Notes under the pieces: generated by a model
Told to the model about the DNA's origin: nothing
The model's database searches: none
The model's input: the letters and a program-made list of their open reading frames with translations, nothing else
Translations under genes and position numbers: made by a program
Origin: Christensenella sp. UBA1224
Lineage (GTDB): Bacteria > Bacillota > Clostridia > Christensenellales > Aristaeellaceae
DNA: 9,925 nucleotides
Assembly: GCA_002309235.1 (NCBI GenBank)
Contig: DBXA01000135.1
Span: 1-9,925 of the forward strand
Direction of reading: 5' to 3'
Shown: positions 5,452-9,925 of the stretch, in pieces
Position numbering within the stretch: position 1 is the first letter of the stretch
Layout: the number at the start of each line of letters is the position of its first letter

Positions 5452-7661
5452 GAGGGCATGCCCCCGTTCAATCCCGAGGCAAGCTCATACATTTTGCGCA
5501 GCCTTCCGCTCAGATCGCTGTACCGCCTGGCGATGTGATCGTTCCTTATCATGGATGCCACGCACTGCTTGCTCCCCACGATCATCACAAGCTTTTTCGC
5601 CCTCGTGACCGCCGTATACAGGAGGTTTCTCGTCATGAGCACAGGCGGTCCCGAAACGAGCGGCAGCACGACGGCGTCAAATTCACCGCCCTGGCTCTTG
5701 TGCACCGACATGCAGTAGGCAAGCTCCAGGTCGTCCAGGTCCGTCTCGTCATAGAGCGCGACTCTGTCCTCATCGAATGTGACCTCCAGCGTCCTGGACC
5801 CTTCCCCGATATCCGTGATAAAGCCGATATCCCCGTTGAAGACGCCTGTCCCTTCATCCGATCCCGAAACCCATTCCTTGGTATAATCGTTCCGTATCTG
5901 CATCACCCGGTCGCCCTTGCGGAACACCGTATCGCCCTTGCGGATCTCATCCCCTCCCATGCGCGGGTTGAGCGCATCCTGGAGGAGCTTGTTCAGGTTC
6001 CATACGCCCGCCTCGCCTTTTTTCATGGGGGACATCGTCTGTATCGATATCATAGGATCTGCCGAAAGGTATGCCGGCAGCCTTTTGGATACCAGCTGCA
6101 CGGTCTTGCGCGCCGCGTCGGCGGCGGAATCGCTGCTCTCGAAGAAGAAATCCGTTCCCTTCGTATTGCATAGGGGCATATCGCCGGCATTGATCCTGTG
6201 GGCGTTCTCGACGATCATGCTGCCCTCTCCCTGGCGGTAGATGCGGCTGAGCCGTATCACCGGTGCCGTGCCGCTCGTGATGATATCCGAAAGCACGTTT
6301 CCCGCGCCTACGGAAGGAAGCTGGTCCACATCCCCCACGAGTATCAGGCGCGTGCCCCTGCGTACGGCGCGCAGCAGCGCCCTCATCAGGTAAAGATCGC
6401 ACATGGATACTTCATCCACGATGATGACGTGCGCCTCGATCGGATCCTCCTCGTTCTTCTGGAAGAAGCTTTCTTCCCCTCCGTATTCCAGGAGGCGGTG
6501 TATCGTCCTGGCGTCGCAGCCGGATGCTTCGCTCATGCGCTTGGCCGCCCTGCCCGTCGGCGCGCACAGCACAATCCTGCCCGCGAAAGCAAGCGCTTCC
6601 AGCATGCAGCGGATGATCGTCGTCTTGCCGGTACCGGGGCCTCCCGTCACGACGGTGAGCCCTCTTCCCGCGGCGGTCAGCACCGCCTGCCTCTGCTCAT
6701 CGGAAAGGCATACCCCGCTCTCGGCCTCATATTCGCCAATGACCTCGCCTATGACCTCCGGTACCTGTTTGATATCCGCCGCGAGGAACGCGAGCCTCTG
6801 GGCCGTCTCTCCCTCCGCCTCATACATCCCGGAAAGGTATATCGCATCGTCTCCGGATACATCCCGCCGGATGAGGCTGCCGGAAAGTATCAGTTCCTTG
6901 AGCGTATTTTCCGCCGTTTCCCGGTCTGTTTCCAGCATACGCGCGGTTTCCGATATCACCTTTTCATACGGCAGATACGTATGCCCGCCGCTCGACACGG
7001 CCTCGCTCATCACGTACAGGAGCCCTGTCCTGAGCCTCTGGGGGTCGAGCTTGGAAAGGCCCAGGCTGCGCGCGACGGTATCCGCCGTCAGAAAGCCTAC
7101 CCCCTGGATATCCCGCACCATCCTGTAAGGATCGTGCCTTACGATATCCAGCGATGCCTGCTTATACGTCTTATAGATCTTGGCGGCGAGGTTCGTGCTG
7201 ATCCCGTATGTCTGCAGGAACACCATCACCTGCCGCATCTCCTGCTTTTCGGCAAAGGATTCCGCGATCATCTTCGCCCGCTTCGCGCCGATCCCGGAAA
7301 TGGAGGTGAGCCTTTCCGGCTCCTCCGAGATCACGCGGAATGCGTCCATCCCGAATTCCTTCATGATGAGCTTTGCCGTTACGGCGCCGATGCCCCTCAC
7401 ATAGCCGCTCGCCAGGTATTTTTCCATCCCCTTGCGGGAATTGGGCGGCATCACCGTGCAGGAGACCGCCTTGAACTGCTGCCCGTATTCCGGATGCTCG
7501 GCCCATTCCCCTTCGAGCTCCGCCCATTCCCCTTCGATCAGCTCCCCGACCGTGCCGACCACGCTGATATTGGTCTTTCCCTGCTTTAAGGTAAACACGG
7601 TCCAGCCGTTCTCCTCGTTTCGGAAAACGACCCTTTCAACAGAGCCTTCGATGGTCGCCAT
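5448..7661 (-). CDS. recD2: RecD2-type ATP-dependent 5'-3' DNA helicase
   Basis: 737 residues, the usual length for RecD2 (YrrC), the RecBCD-independent RecD of Firmicutes and Deinococcus. It is a cytoplasmic superfamily 1B helicase implicated in DNA repair and replication-fork processing. Order of parts: an N-terminal OB-like region (~1-75); helix-hairpin-helix motifs around YVRGIGAVTAKLI (88-100) and LTSISGIGAKRAKMI (118-132), with a further VGF-containing turn near 188; Q-motif LSDEQRQAV (~319-327); Walker A GGPGTGKTT (~340-348); Walker B IIVDEVS (~413-419); motif III GDVDQLPSVGAG (~443-454); late motifs VHKSQGGEFD (~653-662) and LYTAVTRAKK (~681-690). All key ATPase residues are present. 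Start: ATG at 7661 with GGAGG 5 bases upstream. The in-frame GTG at 7667 overlaps that ribosome site and is rejected. First gene of a two-gene operon with comF. Confidence 0.95.
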   Translation of the reverse strand: MATIEGSVERVVFRNEENGWTVFTLKQGKTNISVVGTVGELIEGEWAELEGEWAEHPEYGQQFKAVSCTVMPPNSRKGMEKYLASGYVRGIGAVTAKLIMKEFGMDAFRVISEEPERLTSISGIGAKRAKMIAESFAEKQEMRQVMVFLQTYGISTNLAAKIYKTYKQASLDIVRHDPYRMVRDIQGVGFLTADTVARSLGLSKLDPQRLRTGLLYVMSEAVSSGGHTYLPYEKVISETARMLETDRETAENTLKELILSGSLIRRDVSGDDAIYLSGMYEAEGETAQRLAFLAADIKQVPEVIGEVIGEYEAESGVCLSDEQRQAVLTAAGRGLTVVTGGPGTGKTTIIRCMLEALAFAGRIVLCAPTGRAAKRMSEASGCDARTIHRLLEYGGEESFFQKNEEDPIEAHVIIVDEVSMCDLYLMRALLRAVRRGTRLILVGDVDQLPSVGAGNVLSDIITSGTAPVIRLSRIYRQGEGSMIVENAHRINAGDMPLCNTKGTDFFFESSDSAADAARKTVQLVSKRLPAYLSADPMISIQTMSPMKKGEAGVWNLNKLLQDALNPRMGGDEIRKGDTVFRKGDRVMQIRNDYTKEWVSGSDEGTGVFNGDIGFITDIGEGSRTLEVTFDEDRVALYDETDLDDLELAYCMSVHKSQGGEFDAVVLPLVSGPPVLMTRNLLYTAVTRAKKLVMIVGSKQCVASMIRNDHIARRYSDLSGRLRKMYELASGLNGGMPS

Positions 7662-7691
7662 GGGCACCTCCGGTACATTCTTTCTGAGACG

Positions 7692-7720
7692 ATTATACCG
7701 CCAGATGAAGCATCTGACAA
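7692..7720 (-). promoter_or_regulatory. Sigma-A-type promoter of recD2-comF
   Basis: On the minus strand TTGTCA (7715-7720), a 17-base spacer and a perfect TATAAT (7692-7697). Predicted start near 7685, leader about 24 bases with GGAGG before the ATG at 7661. The -35 box lies within the T-rich tail of the upstream gene's terminator. Confidence 0.85.
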
Positions 7721-7755
7721 GACAAATGCCGCGGAAAGAACCGTTCCCGCGGCAT
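7716..7755 (-). terminator. Intrinsic terminator of the permease-methyltransferase operon
   Basis: Minus-strand hairpin with a 9-bp perfect GC-rich stem (ATGCCGCGG/CCGCGGCAT, 7726-7734 and 7747-7755), a 3-base AAA bulge (7735-7737, plus-strand letters), then three more pairs and a small loop. It is followed by TTTGTCTTGT. It begins 14 bases after the methyltransferase stop codon. Confidence 0.8.
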
Positions 7756-7769
7756 GGTATCTGAAGATC

Positions 7770-8774
7770 TTATTTTGTTCCGCTGTCCCGCACTGCCTGA
7801 AAGAAAGCCCGGATGTTCCCATTCGGCGCGGAAACGGGCACATCGCAGCCGGAAGATGCGATGAATTTCGGGTAATGGCCGCATTTCCGAATCAGCTCCA
7901 AGGTCGAAGCGTATATGCTCTCCGGCGTGCCTTTCTCAAATCCCGATACCGGGTCGATATTCCCCATCACGCAGCACCCCTCCGGCGCGGCCTCTATCGC
8001 CGCGCCAAGGTCCGTCGCGTTCCCGAAGTGGCAGGCAGCCGCCCCCTGGGAGAAGATCTCCTTGAGCATCGCGCCTGCGGAAGAGCCGCAGTTATGGTAG
8101 ATCACCGGAAAATCCTTTTCCTGCAGCTCGTCGATCAGCTCCTTCACATACGGCATGGAAAACTCCGCCGCAAGCTCCGGGCTCAGCACGCCCGTCAGGG
8201 GCTCTGCGATGAGCAGGCCGTCCGCCCCCGCCTGCTTCATCTGTCTCCCGTACTCCTTCAGGAAGGAGACCGCTTTTCCCAATACGGTATGGACCGTTTC
8301 CGGCTCGTCATAGAGCATGTACAGTATCTCATTCACGTCCATCAGGAAACCGGTCAGCGAGAAAGGCCCCGTCATGTTGGCGATGAGGGGTTTCTCCATC
8401 CCCTTCTCCTTATACAGGCGCACTGCCTCGATGACAATGCCCGTGCGCCCCGCTCCCGCCTGGGGGACCTCCAGCTTTTCCGCTTCTTCCGCATCCCGCA
8501 CAATGCAGCCGGTGACGCCCGGGGCCTCGTATTCCGTGATAACGGCCTCGCAGCCGAAAGCTTCCGCCTCGACCGACATATCATGGAGCCCCGTGACCGC
8601 CGCCGTTTCGGTCTCAGAGGCGATATATGCGTACAGATCCGCCTGCATCCTGCTGCTTTTTACGAGGTCGCCCAGGGCATACCCCTTTTCCTTCGCCCAG
8701 GCGAACCCGAGTATCGGTATCGCCTTTCTTTCCGAAGCCAGGCAGCATTCCTCCAGCACCCGTCCAAGCGTCAT
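7770..8774 (-). CDS. MtaA/CmuA-like (uroporphyrinogen decarboxylase family) methyltransferase
   Basis: 334 residues in the URO-D fold family. The Zn-binding pattern of the MtaA/CmuA branch is visible: HNCG (His227, Cys229) and SSGCDVP (Cys310). True haem-pathway HemE enzymes lack this pattern. Other family marks are DMSVEAEAFG (~65-74), ANMTGPFSL (~132-140), IAEPLTG (189-195) and GNIDPVSGFEKGTPE (271-285). MtaA proteins move a methyl group between a corrinoid protein and a thiol; bacterial relatives act in methyl transfer or O-demethylation, often beside a corrinoid protein gene. None is in this window, so substrate and acceptor are unknown. There is no signal peptide. Start: ATG at 8774; AAGGGG lies 10 bases upstream, but the best ribosome site (GGAGG, 8803-8807) drives a five-codon mini-ORF ending 4 bases before this ATG. 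The gene lies 43 bases after the EamA permease gene and is probably cotranscribed with it. Confidence 0.87.
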   Translation of the reverse strand: MTLGRVLEECCLASERKAIPILGFAWAKEKGYALGDLVKSSRMQADLYAYIASETETAAVTGLHDMSVEAEAFGCEAVITEYEAPGVTGCIVRDAEEAEKLEVPQAGAGRTGIVIEAVRLYKEKGMEKPLIANMTGPFSLTGFLMDVNEILYMLYDEPETVHTVLGKAVSFLKEYGRQMKQAGADGLLIAEPLTGVLSPELAAEFSMPYVKELIDELQEKDFPVIYHNCGSSAGAMLKEIFSQGAAACHFGNATDLGAAIEAAPEGCCVMGNIDPVSGFEKGTPESIYASTLELIRKCGHYPKFIASSGCDVPVSAPNGNIRAFFQAVRDSGTK

Positions 8775-8778
8775 ACTC

Positions 8779-8796
8779 TCAACACCCCTTCTTCAT
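8779..8796 (-). CDS. Possible five-codon leader mini-ORF (MKKGC)
   Basis: ATG AAG AAG GGG TGT TGA, preceded at 6-base spacing by a consensus GGAGG (8803-8807) in the gap between the permease and methyltransferase genes. Its stop is 4 bases before the methyltransferase ATG. It may couple translation or load ribosomes for the next gene. Whether it is translated cannot be told from sequence; chance is possible. Confidence 0.3.
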   Translation of the reverse strand: MKKGC

Positions 8797-8817
8797 TAGG
8801 ATCCTCCGGATATCCCT

Positions 8818-9702
8818 TTACAGGGTCCCCTTTTCCCTTTTCCCCTTGAAATGGCTCAGGAGGATCGCCCCGAAGATGATCAGGCAGCCCGCGAATTCCC
8901 TCGCCGAAAGGATCTCATGCAGGAAAAGGTACCCCGATATCGCGGAAAACACGCTCTCCAGCGAAAGCACCAGCGAAGCCTGTGTCGGTCTTGCCGTCTT
9001 CTGCCCGATCATCTGCAGCGTATGCGCCACCGCGCAGGACATGATGCCCGCGTAAAGCACGGGCATGCGGCATTCCCATACGGCCGAAAGCGAGGATTTG
9101 TCGAACAAAAGCGCCAGTATCACCGATACCGCTGCGGAAAAGATGAACTGGCCGCAGGAGAGGAGCAGCGGGTCGCAGGTGACCACGTATTTATCGATCA
9201 CCAGTATATGCAGCGAATAGAACAGAGTGCTCGCGAGCACGAACAATTCCCCTCTGCCCACCGAAAAGGACCCGGGTTTTATGCACAGAAGGAACAGGCC
9301 GACCGTCGCCATCAGGATACACAGCCATATGACGGGGCTGTTCTTCCGCCCCAGGAATATCTCGATCACCGGCACCATCAGGATATACAGCGCCGCCACG
9401 AAACCGCCCTTCCCGGCCGTCGTATCCGCCATGCCGTACTGCTGGAGTATCACTGCGAATGTATACACCACGCCGCAGACCAGGCACCCCCGCAGGAGAT
9501 CTTTATTGTAAAGGCTCCTGTCCCTGTAGCGGGGCATGAGCGCGATGAACAGGCAGAGCGCCGCCGCGCCGGATACCAGGCGCCCGGCCGTATAGGTAAA
9601 GGCGGGCAGGTTCTGCGCGCCCAGCCGTATGGCTACAAACGCGCTGCCCCAGATCATGGCGCAGATGAGCAGGCATATGGCGCCGGTCGTCTCTTTTTTC
9701 AT
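8818..9702 (-). CDS. EamA-family (drug/metabolite transporter superfamily) permease
   Basis: 294 residues with about ten hydrophobic segments (roughly 7-27, 35-55, 70-88, 97-117, 123-141, 150-170, 181-200, 213-229, 240-260, 270-286), the classic duplicated 5+5 EamA layout of an inner-membrane carrier. Marks include IWGSAFVAIR near 17-26, GKGGFVAALYILMVPVIEIF (~97-116) at the end of the first repeat, and the matching SLVLSLESVFSAISGYLFLHE (split here as SLVLSLESV and FSAISGYLFLHE, 243-263) in the second. Substrate is not predictable; family members export amino acids, metabolites or drugs. Start: ATG at 9702 with AAAGGGA about 7 bases upstream and MKKE before the first helix. The frame stays open to 9831, but that extension is hydrophilic, would run into the neighbouring terminator, and is not used. 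First gene of a probable operon with the methyltransferase. The short basic tail HFKGKREK is cytoplasmic. Confidence 0.9.
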   Translation of the reverse strand: MKKETTGAICLLICAMIWGSAFVAIRLGAQNLPAFTYTAGRLVSGAAALCLFIALMPRYRDRSLYNKDLLRGCLVCGVVYTFAVILQQYGMADTTAGKGGFVAALYILMVPVIEIFLGRKNSPVIWLCILMATVGLFLLCIKPGSFSVGRGELFVLASTLFYSLHILVIDKYVVTCDPLLLSCGQFIFSAAVSVILALLFDKSSLSAVWECRMPVLYAGIMSCAVAHTLQMIGQKTARPTQASLVLSLESVFSAISGYLFLHEILSAREFAGCLIIFGAILLSHFKGKREKGTL

Positions 9703-9736
9703 AAACCCATCCCTTTGTCCATTCGATATCCCGTAT

Positions 9737-9764
9737 ATTTTACTCCGCTTCTCCCCCTGGGCAA
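9737..9764 (-). promoter_or_regulatory. Likely promoter of the permease-methyltransferase operon
   Basis: On the minus strand TTGCCC (9759-9764), a 16-base spacer and TAAAAT (9737-9742), about 35 bases upstream of the permease ATG. The -10 box is good (5/6), the -35 box moderate (4/6). It lies downstream of the terminator at 9801-9833, as expected for a new transcription unit. Confidence 0.5.
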
Positions 9765-9800
9765 ACAGCCCCATTGTTAATTCCGGCCCTTTCCCCGCGC

Positions 9801-9833
9801 AAAAAAAGGATGCCCCGGAAAACCGGGACACCC
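9801..9833 (-). terminator. Strong intrinsic terminator of the gene entering from the right
   Basis: Minus-strand RNA folds as an 11-bp stem (GGGUGUCCCGG / CCGGGGCAUCC, two G-U pairs) with a UUUU loop, followed directly by seven U. The G-U pairs become mismatches on the plus strand, so the element is directional. It starts 16 bases after the stop codon at 9849-9851. Confidence 0.92.
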
Positions 9834-9848
9834 TGAATCATTGCTCTA

Positions 9849-9925
9849 TCAGAGCTGGGGGCCTGCGGCGACGAGGGCCTTGCCCGCGTCGTTCGTCGTA
9901 TACTTCACGAAGTTCTTGATGAAGC
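9849..9925 (-). CDS. C-terminal fragment of a minus-strand gene, possibly a solute-binding protein
   Basis: Only the last 24 codons are in the window; they read FIKNFVKYTTNDAGKAL... and end PQL, then TGA (9849-9851). The pattern of a hydrophobic helix, then a polar DxGKALV turn, resembles the C-terminal end of periplasmic/extracellular binding proteins such as PstS-type phosphate receptors (where F-x-x-F/Y-x-x-S/N-D-x-G-x-x-L-V is common). That identity is a guess from very little sequence. The reading frame itself is supported by the strong terminator just downstream. Confidence 0.6.
   Translation of the reverse strand, partial: FIKNFVKYTTNDAGKALVAAGPQL

Noticed and set aside
5454..5463. 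GGGCATGCCC palindrome just upstream of the comF start
   Set aside because: It lies in the coding end of recD2, allows only a 3-bp stem with a 4-base loop as RNA, and is short enough for chance; translational coupling through the ATGA overlap explains the junction.
7662..7667. GTG at 7667 as the recD2 start
   Set aside because: It overlaps the GGAGG ribosome site that is correctly spaced for the ATG at 7661.
5535..9780. Long plus-strand open frames opposite recD2, the methyltransferase and the permease
   Set aside because: Composition (Arg/His-rich, no domain pattern) and full overlap with clearly recognised genes on the minus strand mark them as spurious.
9703..9831. N-terminal extension of the permease by 43 residues
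   Set aside because: The extension is hydrophilic, precedes a normal MKKE-helix start with its own ribosome site, covers the likely promoter, and runs into the upstream gene's terminator.
1..9925. CRISPR array, tRNA or rRNA genes, insertion sequences, phage genes
   Set aside because: No spaced direct repeats, tRNA-like cloverleaf, transposase or integrase motifs, or terminal inverted repeats were seen on either strand by reading.

Overview
The window looks like a piece of a GC-rich Firmicutes chromosome, most likely class Clostridia (Lachnospiraceae/Oscillospirales-like). The basis is a RecD2-type helicase next to a ComF-type phosphoribosyltransferase, an MtaA-like member of the uroporphyrinogen decarboxylase family, GGAGG-type ribosome binding sites, sigma-A-like promoters with 17-base spacers, and intrinsic terminators. 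This is a judgement from gene content and style; no taxonomic marker gene is present. Coding density is high, and no stretch longer than about 130 bases lacks a gene. I see no tRNA, rRNA, CRISPR array, insertion sequence or other mobile element.

Layout, left to right. (1) Bases 1-1893 (+) hold the C-terminal part of a large WD40-like beta-propeller protein whose N-terminus lies off the window. (2) A 12-bp hairpin at 1927-1957 separates it from two convergent minus-strand genes: a PfkB-family sugar/nucleoside kinase (3980-3099) and, 34 bases downstream, a secreted two-domain protein of unknown function (3064-2009). (3) Divergent from the kinase is a glycerophosphodiester phosphodiesterase (4081-4716, +). 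Its near-consensus promoter carries a 16-bp perfect palindrome in the -35/-10 spacer, a candidate operator. (4) A recD2-comF operon (7661-4711, -) runs from its own consensus-like promoter. Its two genes share an ATGA overlap, and comF meets the phosphodiesterase gene tail to tail with overlapping ends. (5) Upstream is an EamA/DMT permease plus MtaA-like methyltransferase operon (9702-7770, -), closed by a terminator whose T-rich tail contains the -35 box of recD2. (6) The last bases (9925-9849, -) are the C-terminal tail of another minus-strand gene, followed by a strong intrinsic terminator.

Functionally this is mostly a mix of housekeeping and metabolic genes: DNA repair (RecD2), a competence-related or orphan PRTase (ComF), phosphodiester scavenging (GDPD), a small-molecule kinase, and a permease with a Zn-dependent corrinoid-type methyltransferase. 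I did not find a clear undescribed multi-gene system. The points most worth a second look are the truncated propeller protein (possibly the sensor half of a larger signalling or defence protein), the palindrome inside the phosphodiesterase promoter, and a five-codon mini-ORF with an ideal ribosome binding site that ends 4 bases before the methyltransferase start.
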